A DNA stretch of 64,000 bases from Kordiimonas lipolytica (GTDB lineage: Bacteria > Pseudomonadota > Alphaproteobacteria > Sphingomonadales > Kordiimonadaceae): positions 1 through 64,000 of the forward strand of contig NZ_LRUB01000033.1 in assembly GCF_001550065.1 (NCBI RefSeq). Reading direction: 5' to 3'. This document shows positions 37,474 through 48,385 of this stretch, piece by piece. Below the pieces are notes generated by a model. The model saw only the letters and a program-made list of their open reading frames with translations. It was not told the origin of the DNA and made no database searches. The position numbers and the translations under genes were made by a program. Numbering within the stretch: the stretch's first letter is position 1; the number at the start of each line of letters is the position of its first letter.

Positions 37474-38619
37474 ATGTCAGTTATCTGGACATTGAATTTA
37501 AGGCATTTGCAGGCGCTGATCAGGGTGGCCGAAGTGCAGAGCGTGTCAGCGGCGGCTGATGCCGCCAACCTGACCCAGCCAGCGATCACAAAGGCGATCG
37601 CGGGGATTGAGCGCAAGCTGAACTGCAAACTGTTTGTGCGCATGTCTGATGGCATGCAGCCGACTGAATGCGCGACGATCCTGATTAGGCGGGTGAAGCG
37701 GGCACTGGCATTCATATCCAACAACAAGGTTTCCCTCACCCACATGCGGGCCCTGATCGAGCTTTCCGAAGCCGGCAGCTACAAGCTTGCCCAAGTGCGA
37801 ACGGGGCTGGCTGCTTCAGCGCTCCATCGGTCGGTGAACGACCTGTCTGCCATCCTTGGCTATAACCTGGTGAAGAAGGTCGGGAACCGCATCATCCTGT
37901 CGGGGCAGGGCAAGCGATACTATAATCGCTGCAAGCTTGCGAAAACGGAACTGGAGACCGGCCTCTATGAGGTGCAGGGGCATCAGGGGCGCTGGGCGGG
38001 CCTGATCCGGGTGGGCGCCATGCCGCTCTCAAGGGCAAAACTGTTGCCTGCGGCCGTCAGTGCGTTCCACAAAATTCATCCAGACGTGCGCGTCTCGGTG
38101 ATGGAAGGATCGCGCGCGGAGCTTTATGACCCTCTGTGCAATGGTGATCTGGATTTCCTTCTGGGGGCCCTGAGGCCCGAAGTGGAGGCGGGTCCGGTTG
38201 AACAGGAGCTTCTGTTTTACGACAAGCCGGTGATTGTGGCGCGCAAGAATCATCCGCTGGCAGGGAAAAAGAACCTGCGAGAGGCGGATTATGCCAAGTA
38301 TCCCTGGATCGTTGCCGGCGCCGGAACGCCCATCAGAAAGCTGTGGGCCGGGCTGTTTTCAGAGGGGAACCTGCCGCAGACGCCCGTCGAGTGCGGGTCT
38401 ATCATGACGATCCGCGAGCTGTTGCTGGAGGGCGATTTCCTGTCGCTGGTATCAAAGGATCAGCTTCGGGCGGAACTGGAGCTCGATTGGGTATCTATTC
38501 TGGACGTGCCGGCCTTGTCTGAGCAGAGGCCCATTGGCATTACAACGCGGGACGATTGGTTCCCGTCGCCCATACAAACGGATTTCATTCATCTGCTGAG
38601 GGGAGCTGTAAATCAATAA
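37474..38619 (+). CDS. LysR-type regulator with two HTH domains, LigR-like role
   Basis: A 381-residue LTTR, longer than the usual 300. The first HTH (LRHLQALIRVAEVQSVSAAADAANLTQPAITKAIAGIERKL) is followed by a second (MRALIELSEAGSYKLAQVRTGLAASALHRSVNDLSAILG), then the periplasmic-binding-like effector domain (GLIRVGAMPLSRAKLLPAAVSAF). The tandem arrangement resembles GbpR-type regulators. It lies upstream of and in line with the lig operon, so it is likely its activator, responding to PCA or a pathway intermediate. Confidence 0.85.
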   Translation: MSVIWTLNLRHLQALIRVAEVQSVSAAADAANLTQPAITKAIAGIERKLNCKLFVRMSDGMQPTECATILIRRVKRALAFISNNKVSLTHMRALIELSEAGSYKLAQVRTGLAASALHRSVNDLSAILGYNLVKKVGNRIILSGQGKRYYNRCKLAKTELETGLYEVQGHQGRWAGLIRVGAMPLSRAKLLPAAVSAFHKIHPDVRVSVMEGSRAELYDPLCNGDLDFLLGALRPEVEAGPVEQELLFYDKPVIVARKNHPLAGKKNLREADYAKYPWIVAGAGTPIRKLWAGLFSEGNLPQTPVECGSIMTIRELLLEGDFLSLVSKDQLRAELELDWVSILDVPALSEQRPIGITTRDDWFPSPIQTDFIHLLRGAVNQ

Positions 38620-38620
38620 T

Positions 38621-38657
38621 TCTAATTTAGTTATATCATTTTTTAAAACGAATTAGA
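38621..38657. promoter_or_regulatory. Inverted repeat in the lig operon promoter region
   Basis: TCTAATT (38621-38627) and AATTAGA (38651-38657) form an inverted repeat separated by 23 AT-rich bases; TTCATGGTGTGAA and TTCTAGAA follow within 25 bp. LysR proteins bind such dyads (T-N11-A). It lies 145-180 bp upstream of ligA. Confidence 0.45.
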
Positions 38658-38800
38658 CTTCATGGTGTGAATTTCTAGAATGGGGGCGAGCTATTGGAAG
38701 TATGGCATTTCCTCATTTTCATGAGTGTTTCGGCGGCGGGTGTATCTCAAGCGCCGCTGTGTCGGACTTTCTTCCTGCTGACATATGAATGGTGAAAAGA

Positions 38801-40040
<1,240 letters not shown>

Positions 40041-40041
<1 letters not shown>

Positions 40042-40985
40042 TGAAGGTAATTGTTGCTGGTGCCGGTGCTTTCGGTGAAAAGCACCTGGATGGCATCAAG
40101 AATATCGATGGTGTGGAAGTTGTGGCCCTTGTGGGGCGCGAGATAGGAAGCACGCAAAAGGTGGCCGATGCCCACGGTATCGCCACTGTAACCACAGACC
40201 TGCAGGAAGCGCTGGACCTTCCCGGCGTGGAAGCGGCGATCCTGTGCACGCCAACCCAGATGCACGCGGCGCAAGCCATCCAGTGCATGAAGGCGGGCAA
40301 GCATGTGCAGGTGGAAATCCCGCTGGCCGATAGCCGTGAAGATGCCGAAGCTGTGCTGAAGCTTGCTGAAGAGACAGGTCTTGTCTGCATGGTTGGCCAC
40401 ACGCGCCGCTTCAACCCGTCGCATCAGTGGGTTCATAACCGCATCAAGGCTGGCGAGCTTTCGATCCAGCAGATGGATGTGCAGACCTATTTCTTCCGCC
40501 GCACCAACATGAATGCGAAGGGCGAGCCCCGTTCCTGGACCGACCATCTGCTGTGGCACCATGCCGCGCACACGGTTGACCTGTTCCAGTATCAGACCGG
40601 CGAAAAGGTGGTTCAGGCCAACGCAATTGAAGGCCCGCACCATCCTGAGCTTGGTATCGCGATGGATATGTCCATCCAGCTCAAGACCGAAACCGGCAAG
40701 ATTTGTACGCTGTCGCTGTCGTTCAACAACAACGGGCCGCTTGGCACCTTCTTCCGCTATATCTGCGATAACGGCACCTATATGGCGCGGTATGACGACC
40801 TTGTGGACGGTTATGAGAAGCCGATTGATGTGTCGAAAGTGGATGTTTCCATGAACGGGATCGAGCTGCAGGACCGCGAGTTTTTTGCCGCGATCCGTGA
40901 AGGGCGTGAGCCGAACTCATCGGTTCAAAAAGTCATGCCATGCTATCAGGTGCTGGACCAGCTTGAGAAGCAGTTGCAGTCATGA
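40041..40985 (+). CDS. ligC: CHMS dehydrogenase
   Basis: A 314-residue Gfo/Idh/MocA-type oxidoreductase: Rossmann IVAGAGAFGEKHLDGI, EIPLADSREDAEAV (Lys-Pro position variant) and TDHLLWHHAAHTVDLFQYQTG. It oxidises the hemiacetal of CHMS to 2-pyrone-4,6-dicarboxylate with NADP. The ATG at 40041 overlaps the ligB stop; the longer upstream frame is a shadow. Confidence 0.92.
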
Positions 40986-41974
40986 CAGCAGGGTTTCGTT
41001 CCATAGGTTTGCATTCGCTGAATCCGGTTGGCCTTGGTTGCATGAACGTGAGCCATGCTTACGGTGTACCGCCAACCGAGGAGCAGGCCATCCGCCTGCT
41101 CAATGAAGCGCTGGATGCGGGCTACAATCACTTTGATACCGCCCGCCTTTACGGCCTTGGCGGCAATGAAAAGCTGGTTGGCAAGGCCGTATCGCATCGG
41201 CGGGACGAGTTTTTCCTGGCGTCCAAGACGGGGATCATCATCGACGGCAAGAAGCGCTATATCGATTGCAAACCTGAAAGCATCAAGAAGGCGATTGATA
41301 TCAGCCTTGAAAGCCTCAAGACGGATCATATCGATCTTTACTATCTTCACCGGCGCGATTTCCAGGTGCCGATTGAAGAGTCTGTTGGCGCGCTCAAGGA
41401 TGCGATCGACGCCGGGAAAATTGGCGGATATGGCCTCAGTGAAGTGTCGGTAGACACGCTGACGAAGGCGCATGCAGAACACCCGATGCTGGCGCTTCAG
41501 AATGAATATTCCCCCTGGACGCGGAATGTGGAACTGGGTGTCTTGAAGGCCTGCGAAAAGCTGGGTGTTGCGCTGGTGGCCTATTCGCCGGTTGCGCGCG
41601 GCGTGCTGGCGGGCGGTGTTGATGACCCAACTAAGTTTGCGGACAAGGATATCCGGATATCCATGCCGCGCTTCAATGCGGAAAACTGGCCGGTGAACGC
41701 CAAGCTGGCGAAGGCTTTTGACGCGATCGCTGAAGAGCAGGGCGTGACATCAGCCCAGCTTTGTCTGGCGTGGGTGCTGTCGCGCGGGTCGCATGTGCAT
41801 GTGATCCCGGGTACGGCCAATATCAACCACATGAAAGAAAACATCGCCCGGTGGGAATGGCAAATTCCGGCTGCCGTGGCCGAGCAGATCGACCAATTGA
41901 TCAATCAGGAAACAGTGGCAGGGCACAGATACCCGGAAGGTATCCGGCCAACCATCGATACAGAAGATTTCTGA
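40982..41974 (+). CDS. Aldo/keto reductase within the lig operon
   Basis: A 330-residue (beta/alpha)8 AKR. Catalytic residues are visible: Asp and Tyr in FDTARLYG, Lys in LASKTG and His in YLHRRD. It overlaps ligC by four bases and precedes ligK, so it is co-transcribed with the pathway. No AKR step belongs to the standard PCA 4,5 pathway. It could reduce an aldehyde such as vanillin or CHMS-type semialdehydes as a detoxifying side step; this is inference only. Confidence 0.82.
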   Translation: MTAGFRSIGLHSLNPVGLGCMNVSHAYGVPPTEEQAIRLLNEALDAGYNHFDTARLYGLGGNEKLVGKAVSHRRDEFFLASKTGIIIDGKKRYIDCKPESIKKAIDISLESLKTDHIDLYYLHRRDFQVPIEESVGALKDAIDAGKIGGYGLSEVSVDTLTKAHAEHPMLALQNEYSPWTRNVELGVLKACEKLGVALVAYSPVARGVLAGGVDDPTKFADKDIRISMPRFNAENWPVNAKLAKAFDAIAEEQGVTSAQLCLAWVLSRGSHVHVIPGTANINHMKENIARWEWQIPAAVAEQIDQLINQETVAGHRYPEGIRPTIDTEDF

Positions 41975-42011
41975 CAGGGGATTTCTGATCAGGGGCTTCA
42001 GGAGACTGACT

Positions 42012-42710
42012 ATGAGTGTTGTGGTTACGAACATCAAACGCGTGGAAGACGCCATCATCCAGCAGTATCTGGACAGTGACCTGGGCGTCGCCACCGTGCA
42101 TGAAGCGCAGGGCCGGAAGGGGCTTTTGGCCGCAAATATCAACCCGATCCAGACGGGCAGCTTCATCGCGGGTAATGCGGTGACCATCAGCGCGCCACCG
42201 TGCGACAACTGGATGATCCATGTGGCGGTGGAGCAGTGCCAGCCGGGCGATATCCTGGTGCTGGCGCCAACGTCGCCGTCTGACGCTGGCTATTTTGGTG
42301 ACCTGTTGGCCACGTCGCTGATGGCGCGCGGCGTGCGCGGCCTGGTGATTGACGCGGGTGTGCGCGACACACGCGACCTGCGCCAGATGGGCTTCCCCGT
42401 TTGGTCAAACTGCGTGTTCTCACAAGGCACGGTCAAGGAAACTTTGGGCAGCGTGAATGTGCCGGTGGTGTGTGCCGGGCAACTGGTGAACCCGGGCGAT
42501 CTGGTCATTGCCGATGATGACGGCGTTGTCGTTGTCGCGCGCCATGAAGCCGAAGCTGTTCTTGAAAAAGCCAAGGCCCGGATCGCCAATGAAGAAGCCA
42601 AGCGCAAACGCCTGGCAGCGGGTGAACTGGGCCTGGATATCTACAGCATGCGCGAGCGGCTGGCCGAAAAAGGCCTGGTTTACGTTGATCAGGCAGGCTG
42701 GAAGGGCTGA
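42012..42710 (+). CDS. ligK: 4-carboxy-4-hydroxy-2-oxoadipate (CHA) aldolase
   Basis: A 232-residue RraA-fold class II aldolase ([60 protein letters not shown]). It splits CHA into pyruvate and oxaloacetate, the last step of the pathway, and usually also decarboxylates oxaloacetate. GGAG lies just before the ATG; the TGA overlaps ligU. Confidence 0.93.
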   Translation: MSVVVTNIKRVEDAIIQQYLDSDLGVATVHEAQGRKGLLAANINPIQTGSFIAGNAVTISAPPCDNWMIHVAVEQCQPGDILVLAPTSPSDAGYFGDLLATSLMARGVRGLVIDAGVRDTRDLRQMGFPVWSNCVFSQGTVKETLGSVNVPVVCAGQLVNPGDLVIADDDGVVVVARHEAEAVLEKAKARIANEEAKRKRLAAGELGLDIYSMRERLAEKGLVYVDQAGWKG

Positions 42711-43801
42711 TGCTGCGATCCTTCAAGGCCACACTGATGCGGGGCGGGACCTCGAAAGGACTGTTCATCCACCGGGATGAGCTGCCTTCGGATTCTGCGC
42801 AGCGCGATCAGGTCTTGCTGGCGGCCATGGGGTCGCCGGACCCACGCCAGATCAATGGTGTTGGCGGGGCGCACCCGCTTACGAGCAAGGTTGCCGTCAT
42901 TGGTCCGTCGAGCGAAGACGGCATTGATGTGGACTATCTGTTCCTGCAGGTGGTGGTGGATAAGGCTGAAGTGTCCGACAGCCAGACCTGCGGGAATATG
43001 CTGGCGGGCGTTGGCCCCTGGGCGATCGAACATGGCCTTGTTGCAGCGCAAGAGGGCGAGACCAAGGTCACCATCAAAATGGCCAACACAGGCGCGATCG
43101 CAGTGGCCTATGTGCCGACGCGCGATGGGCAGGTAGTCTATGAAGGCGATTGCTATATATCTGGCGTGCCTACACCCGCGGCCCCCATTCCGCTTGATTT
43201 TAGGGATGTTGCCGGGTCTTCATGCGGTGCGCTTTTGCCGACCGGGAATGTCACTGACACCTATGACGGTGTGGATGTGACCTGCGTCGATAACGGCATG
43301 CCGGTTGTTGTGCTCCGCGCCGAAGACTTCGGCCTGACCGGCAATGAAAGCCCGGCGGAACTTGAAGGCAATACAGCCCTGAAGGAACGGATTGAGGCCA
43401 TACGCCTGCAGGCGGGGCGGGATATGAATTTGGGCGATGTGGCCCAGAAGACTGTGCCCAAAATGTCGTTGGTGGCCGTGCCCACGTCCGGTGGGTATCT
43501 GAACAGCCGCACTTTCATTCCGCACCGGGTTCATGAGGCCATCGGGGTGCTGGGCGCCGTCAGCGTAGCCTCCGCCGCCATGATCGAAGGATCGGTGGCT
43601 TACGGCTTGGCCGATCAGTCAAAAGCGGGTTCCGGCCAGCTTGATATCGAGCACCCGACCGGCTTTTTCTCGGTCGATGTTGTGGTTGAACCCACTGCTG
43701 ACGGCTATGAAGCCCGCAAGTCCGCGCTGATCCGCACGGCCATGAAGCTGATGCAGGGGGACGTGTTCGTGCCCGCAAGCTTGTTCGGAGGGGCGGCATG
43801 A
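42710..43801 (+). CDS. ligU: 4-oxalomesaconate tautomerase (PrpF family)
   Basis: A 363-residue protein of the PrpF/diaminopimelate-epimerase fold: ATLMRGGTSKGLFIHRDELP, NGVGGAHPLTSKVAVI and SQTCGNMLAGVGPWAIEHGL, which carries a Cys that is catalytic in relatives. LigU moves the double bond of 4-oxalomesaconate to make the LigJ substrate. Overlaps both neighbours, consistent with strict co-expression. Confidence 0.9.
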   Translation: MLRSFKATLMRGGTSKGLFIHRDELPSDSAQRDQVLLAAMGSPDPRQINGVGGAHPLTSKVAVIGPSSEDGIDVDYLFLQVVVDKAEVSDSQTCGNMLAGVGPWAIEHGLVAAQEGETKVTIKMANTGAIAVAYVPTRDGQVVYEGDCYISGVPTPAAPIPLDFRDVAGSSCGALLPTGNVTDTYDGVDVTCVDNGMPVVVLRAEDFGLTGNESPAELEGNTALKERIEAIRLQAGRDMNLGDVAQKTVPKMSLVAVPTSGGYLNSRTFIPHRVHEAIGVLGAVSVASAAMIEGSVAYGLADQSKAGSGQLDIEHPTGFFSVDVVVEPTADGYEARKSALIRTAMKLMQGDVFVPASLFGGAA

Positions 43802-44676
43802 CAAGGATCGCGCTGATCGGTTTTGGGGAAGTAGGCCAGACACTGGCTGAAGACCTTGTCGGGCTCGGCCACAAGGCGCTCACGACCTATGATATCCAGT
43901 TCCCGGATGCTGCCAGCAAACCCAGCAAGGCCATGCCAGACCACCCGGCGGTGACTGGCTGCAGGTCGGCTGCAGACGCTGTCGCGGACGCTGATCTGGT
44001 CATAAGTGCCGTAACCGCGGAACGGACCGGCGAGGCCGCGGCCAGCTGTGTGGGGTATATGAAGCAGGGCGCCTGGTTCATGGATGTGAACAGCGCATCG
44101 CCCAAGACCAAGGTCGAGGCCGCCATGGCGGTCAACGACGCAGGCGGGCGCTATGTCGAGACATCGATCATGTCCCCCATCGGGCCAAAGCGCATAAAGG
44201 CACCGATGCTGGTGAGCGGCGATCACGCGCTGGCGTTCACCGACGTGGCGCACAGCCTTGGCTTCACCGGTATTACCTTTTTCTCTGCCACATACGGCCA
44301 GGCTTCGGCGGCCAAGATGTGCCGCAGCGTGATCGTGAAGGGCGTTGAAGCCCTGGTCACAGAAGCACTGGCCTCGGCGCATCATTACGGCGTGGAGGAC
44401 ACGGTGATAAAGTCGCTCGGCGACCTGTTCCCGGGCCTCGATTGGCCTCAGCTTTCCAGCTACATGATGTCGCGGGCTCTGATCCACGGCAAACGCCGGG
44501 CGGAAGAAATGCGCGAGGTTGCCAAAACCGTGGCGGACGCCGGCATGGAACCGCTGCTGAGCGACGCGATCGCGAAGCGGCAGGACTGGTCAGCAGCGCT
44601 TCAGGTTGACCCGTCCGATATGGCGCTTGCCGAACTCCTCGAAACCATCTCATCCAAGAAAGAAGGTGTCTCATGA
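43798..44676 (+). CDS. 6-phosphogluconate dehydrogenase-like NAD-binding protein (DUF1932)
   Basis: A 292-residue beta-hydroxyacid-dehydrogenase-like protein: Rossmann IALIGFGEVGQTLAEDL, MDVNSASPKTKVEAA and SIMSPIGPKRIKAPMLVSG, with a helical C-terminal domain (DUF1932 type). It lies between ligU and ligJ with 4-bp overlaps at both ends. Relatives occur in PCA 4,5-cleavage clusters of other bacteria as far as I recall, but no pathway step needs it. It may reduce or oxidise a keto-acid intermediate or side product. Confidence 0.78.
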   Translation: MTRIALIGFGEVGQTLAEDLVGLGHKALTTYDIQFPDAASKPSKAMPDHPAVTGCRSAADAVADADLVISAVTAERTGEAAASCVGYMKQGAWFMDVNSASPKTKVEAAMAVNDAGGRYVETSIMSPIGPKRIKAPMLVSGDHALAFTDVAHSLGFTGITFFSATYGQASAAKMCRSVIVKGVEALVTEALASAHHYGVEDTVIKSLGDLFPGLDWPQLSSYMMSRALIHGKRRAEEMREVAKTVADAGMEPLLSDAIAKRQDWSAALQVDPSDMALAELLETISSKKEGVS

Positions 44677-45695
44677 TTATTGATTGTCATGGCCATCAAA
44701 CCATTGTCCCACAGCCGCATCTGGATTACCGGGAGCAGCAGAAGGCCCGGTTGAAGGACCCAAGCCTGGCGAAGCCCGCGGCGCCCGAGATGAGCGACGA
44801 TGAGATCCGCGAAGGCATCGAGGCCAACCAGTTGCGGCTTTTGCGCGAGCGCGGCCACGATATGACGATCTTTTCGCCGCGCGCATCGCGGATGGAACCG
44901 CATGTGGGGGACGCCGACACGTCCCTTGACTGGTCGGTCGCGTGCAACAACCTGATCAAACGGGTGATGGACCTGTACCCTGATACCTTCATCGGCGTGT
45001 GCCAGCTGCCGCAGACGCCGGGCGGCACCATGGATAATTCTATCAAGGAGCTTGAGCGCTGCGTGACCGAGCTTGGTTTCGTGGGCTGCAACCTGAACCC
45101 CGACCCCTCCGGCGGGCACTGGAACAGCCCGCCACTGACGGACCGTTATTGGTACCCCTTCTATGAAAAGATGGTGGAGCTGGAAGTACCCGCGATGATC
45201 CATGTGTCGGGGTCCTGCAATCCCACCTTCCACGCCACGGGGTCATACTATATCGCGGCAGATACCAACGCCTTCATGCAGTTCCTGGAAGGAGACCTGT
45301 TCAAGGATTTCCCTGAGCTGAAGTTCATCATCCCTCACGGCGGCGGCGCGGTGCCGTACCATTGGGGCCGCTATCGTGGGTTGGCGGACATGCTGAAGAA
45401 GCCGTCGCTGGACACCCATGTGATGAAGAACATCTATTTCGATACATGCGTTTATCACCAGCCGGGCATCGACCTTTTGTTTGATGTGATCGATATCGAC
45501 AATATTCTTTTCGGTTCCGAAATGGTTGGTGCTGTGAGGGGGATTGACCCGCAAACCGGTCGCTATTTCGATGACACGCGCAGCTATGTGGATGCGCTCG
45601 ATCTTTCGGACGCAGACAAATACAAGGTGTTTGAAGGCAATGCCCGCCGGGTGTACCCGCGGCTGGATGCCTACCTCAAGTCTGTCGGGAAATAA
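44673..45695 (+). CDS. ligJ: 4-oxalomesaconate hydratase
   Basis: A 340-residue amidohydrolase-fold enzyme: IIDCHGHQTIVPQPH, ERGHDMTIFSPRA, MIHVSGSCNPTFHATG, FIIPHGGGAVPYHWGRYRG and LFGSEMVGAVRG. These match the LigJ group. It adds water to give CHA. The ATG overlaps the DUF1932 gene by four bases. Confidence 0.93.
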   Translation: MIIDCHGHQTIVPQPHLDYREQQKARLKDPSLAKPAAPEMSDDEIREGIEANQLRLLRERGHDMTIFSPRASRMEPHVGDADTSLDWSVACNNLIKRVMDLYPDTFIGVCQLPQTPGGTMDNSIKELERCVTELGFVGCNLNPDPSGGHWNSPPLTDRYWYPFYEKMVELEVPAMIHVSGSCNPTFHATGSYYIAADTNAFMQFLEGDLFKDFPELKFIIPHGGGAVPYHWGRYRGLADMLKKPSLDTHVMKNIYFDTCVYHQPGIDLLFDVIDIDNILFGSEMVGAVRGIDPQTGRYFDDTRSYVDALDLSDADKYKVFEGNARRVYPRLDAYLKSVGK

Positions 45696-45697
45696 GC

Positions 45698-46594
45698 ATG
45701 GCAGGCTACACCAAAACCGAAGGCTGGCTGGATTGGCACCCAAACCCCACCAAGCCCACGTACCAGCCGCCGGCGGGCGCCGTTGACGCGCATTGCCATG
45801 TCTTCGGCCCCGGCGACCAGTTTCCCTTCGCGCCGGAACGCAAATATACGCCCTGCGATGCCTCCAAGGACCAGCTTTGGCACCTTCGCGATTTTCTCGG
45901 GTTTTCCCGCAACGTGATCGTGCAGGCCACCTGCCACGGTGCCGACAACCGCGCGCTTGTGGACGCGCTGGAGCATTCCGGCGGCATGGCGCGTGGTGTG
46001 GCGACAGTGCGCCCGGACGTGACAGACGCGGAGCTGGGCGCGCTTCACGCCGCAGGCGTGCGCGGGGTGCGGTTCAATTTCGTCAAACGCCTGGTGGACA
46101 CGCCGCCCACAGGGCCGCTCATGGAAATCGCGCACCGCATCAAGCGCCTTGGCTGGCATATCGTGATCTATTTCGAGGCCGCAGACCTTGAAGAATATTA
46201 TGATTTCTTCTCGTCCCTGCCCACCGATGTGGTGGTGGACCATATGGGCCGCCCGGATGTAGCCAAGCCGGTGGACGGCCCTGATTTCGCGCTGTTCCTG
46301 AAGCTGATGCGTGATAACGGGAACTTCTGGTGCAAAGTGACATGCCCCGAGCGGCTGACGCTCGCAAGTGGCCCGCCGCTATACGCAGACGTGATCCCCT
46401 TCTCCAAAAAGGTGGTGGACCTGTTCCCGGACAGGGTTCTGTGGGGCACGGACTGGCCGCACCCGAACCTCAAGTCCCATATGGTCGATGACGGCCATTT
46501 GGTCGACATCATCCCCCACATCGCGGACACCGAGGAAAAGCGCCATAAGCTTTTGGTTGATAACCCCATGCGGCTTTACTGGGGCACTGCCTGA
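45698..46594 (+). CDS. ligI: 2-pyrone-4,6-dicarboxylate (PDC) hydrolase
   Basis: A 298-residue amidohydrolase-superfamily enzyme: AVDAHCHVFGPGDQFPFAPERKYTP, VIVQATCHGADN, VVVDHMGRPDV and VLWGTDWPHPNL. The LigI group acts without a metal. It hydrolyses PDC to 4-oxalomesaconate. It is the last gene of the lig operon, 2 bp after ligJ, and converges on the next gene with only 29 bp between. Confidence 0.94.
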   Translation: MAGYTKTEGWLDWHPNPTKPTYQPPAGAVDAHCHVFGPGDQFPFAPERKYTPCDASKDQLWHLRDFLGFSRNVIVQATCHGADNRALVDALEHSGGMARGVATVRPDVTDAELGALHAAGVRGVRFNFVKRLVDTPPTGPLMEIAHRIKRLGWHIVIYFEAADLEEYYDFFSSLPTDVVVDHMGRPDVAKPVDGPDFALFLKLMRDNGNFWCKVTCPERLTLASGPPLYADVIPFSKKVVDLFPDRVLWGTDWPHPNLKSHMVDDGHLVDIIPHIADTEEKRHKLLVDNPMRLYWGTA

Positions 46595-46623
46595 CTGGCC
46601 AGCCTTAAAAGGACCGCAGAGAG

Positions 46624-47232
46624 TTATTCGCCGCCCACCAGGCGGCCCATGAACTCGCCATACAGTTCATAGGGGCCAGTTGACCCTACCGGCCTTGAAA
46701 AGTAGCGCTTTCGGTATGTGCCGAAGGAAAATTCCACGACTTCCTTCTTTTCCATCACCTTGCCTTCAAGGGGCGTGGAAACATAGGTGGTCACATACCG
46801 CCAGTGCCCTTTTGCGTCCGGCGGAGAGAATTCGTTGATCGCCTCTTTGGTGCCAACAACTTCCTTGCCGTTTTCGTCCTTCATCATGAACACCCAGAAG
46901 GGCGCCTGATAATGCCGGGTGAAAGCAAAGCCGCCGTAATCATGATGGTCTGAAAGCGCCCCGACCCGCGTGATGGTCAGATTGATCGGGTTGCCGATGC
47001 GCCATGCGCCCGTCTCTGGGTTTTTCAGAAGTTCGGTGCCAAGCCATGTGCCTTCCATGCTGGCGAGAATTGCCTTGATGTCAGTTGATGAGGGGGCAGG
47101 GCTCTCCTCGCCCGCCACCGCAGCACCTGAGGCAAAGTAAGCCGAGATGCACAACATGAAAACATAACGCAAGGCAATATCCCGCAACCGCCCCCTGCCA
47201 AAGGCTGAACCGTTCAATTTTTTCCCGATCAT
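46624..47232 (-). CDS. Secreted hypothetical protein
   Basis: A 202-residue protein with a basic N-terminus and signal segment (YVFMLCISAYFASGAAVAGEE), then a beta-rich domain (SMEGTWLGTELLKNPETGAW..., HWRYVTTYVSTPLEGKVMEKKEVVEF). The start of the mature part, about a quantity of 'effect' or residual substrate, resembles DUF1579-like lipocalin folds, but this is weak. It is the last gene of the TetR-controlled operon, probably periplasmic. Confidence 0.6.
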   Translation of the reverse strand: MIGKKLNGSAFGRGRLRDIALRYVFMLCISAYFASGAAVAGEESPAPSSTDIKAILASMEGTWLGTELLKNPETGAWRIGNPINLTITRVGALSDHHDYGGFAFTRHYQAPFWVFMMKDENGKEVVGTKEAINEFSPPDAKGHWRYVTTYVSTPLEGKVMEKKEVVEFSFGTYRKRYFSRPVGSTGPYELYGEFMGRLVGGE

Positions 47233-47284
47233 ACGCTTTTCCTATTTGCTGTTCGGGCAACCACGCCCCGTTGACGTGAGGACA

Positions 47285-47713
47285 TCATTTTTCCTTGTAC
47301 CCTGATACATGTGACCCGATTGCTCTCCAGTGCCCATTTTCCTTTATGAGATAGTTGCTGGATTTATATTTGTAGGTGTCGGTGGCCCCTGTCCCATCAA
47401 CCACAGCAAACTTGCCGTCATAAATTTCCAGGCGCTCAATGGTGTAGCTGAAATTGCTTGGCGTCCAAGCGTGCTTTGACACGAACTCAATTTCACTTTT
47501 TCTGTCAGAACGCCGCCCCTCGTTATCAATCATTTCAAACGTTGGATGAAGGATTTGGCCGAGCAGATCCGTATCCTGTGTGCGGTAGGCTTGAGGCCAA
47601 AGTACCGTCTTTAAATGTCTCAACGTGGCCTCATCGCCGGAGGTTGCCCAAACAGGGCTCCATCCAGCCAAGTGCGTCATAGCGATGGCGATAAGTATTG
47701 CGTATGCCCTCAT
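47285..47713 (-). CDS. NTF2-like (SnoaL/DUF4440-type) exported protein
   Basis: A 142-residue protein: signal peptide MRAYAILIAIAMTHLAGWSPVWA, then a small alpha+beta barrel (YRTQDTDLLGQILHPTFEMIDNEGRRSDRKSEIEF..., YLIKENGHWRAIGSHVSG) typical of DUF4440/SnoaL-like proteins. It overlaps the methyltransferase gene by four bases (ATGA). The function of such single-domain proteins is often unknown. Confidence 0.72.
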   Translation of the reverse strand: MRAYAILIAIAMTHLAGWSPVWATSGDEATLRHLKTVLWPQAYRTQDTDLLGQILHPTFEMIDNEGRRSDRKSEIEFVSKHAWTPSNFSYTIERLEIYDGKFAVVDGTGATDTYKYKSSNYLIKENGHWRAIGSHVSGYKEK

Positions 47714-48381
47714 TTTTCTTTCCTTTCGGCCGTCTGTGTGTGGTGTTCCATGGTGTCCGCTCCCTTAATGGCTGTGCCTTGATACATATAGTCCAGCACC
47801 CTTGGCGCATCCCCCATATGATAGGTTTTCAACGTTTCAATCTGCATGCCTGCGGCGGTGATCAGGTCATCTATCCTTCGATTGCAGTGGCACCCGTCGC
47901 TGATAAACTTCTGAATGGGGTTCCACCTGTTCTGCCACTTGCGGATGCTGCTTTCCGGGCTCAGCCCGTGTTCCAGAAACGTAAAAGTGCCACCGAGCTT
48001 CAAAACCCGCCGTACTTCCAGCAGCGCGCCCTCAATGTCCGCGAGGGAACAAAGCGTCATATGGGAGACAACGCAGTCGTAACTCTGGTCCGCAAAGGGC
48101 ATGTGCGCCGCGTCAGCAAAGTAAACCGTGACATTGATATCCGCTCCGGTGATGCGCCTTGATGCCCTCTTCAGCATTTCACCGCTTTTGTCGACCGCAG
48201 TCAGGCTCCGGATGGTACCGGGGTAATACGCCAAACTGTGTCCACAGCCGAAACCAATTTCCAGAACCTCGCCATGCACATGTTGCAGGCTTTCCTTTCT
48301 GGCCGCAGCCATCGCGGGGCTGTCTGCTGAGTGATCCTGCAGCAGGGGGAAAAGTTTTCGTCCGATAGGGCCAAGAACCAC
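47710..48381 (-). CDS. Class I SAM-dependent methyltransferase
   Basis: A 223-residue UbiE-like methyltransferase: motif I EVLEIGFGCGHSLAYYP, acidic DKSGEML, then ADAAHMPFADQSYDCVVSHMTLCSLAD and VRRVLKLGGTFTFLEHG. The start is a GTG at 48381, five bases past the hydrolase stop. A CHCNRR segment near residue 160 is found in methyltransferases acting on small molecules. The substrate is unknown. Confidence 0.85.
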   Translation of the reverse strand: MVLGPIGRKLFPLLQDHSADSPAMAAARKESLQHVHGEVLEIGFGCGHSLAYYPGTIRSLTAVDKSGEMLKRASRRITGADINVTVYFADAAHMPFADQSYDCVVSHMTLCSLADIEGALLEVRRVLKLGGTFTFLEHGLSPESSIRKWQNRWNPIQKFISDGCHCNRRIDDLITAAGMQIETLKTYHMGDAPRVLDYMYQGTAIKGADTMEHHTQTAERKEK

Positions 48382-48385
48382 AAGG

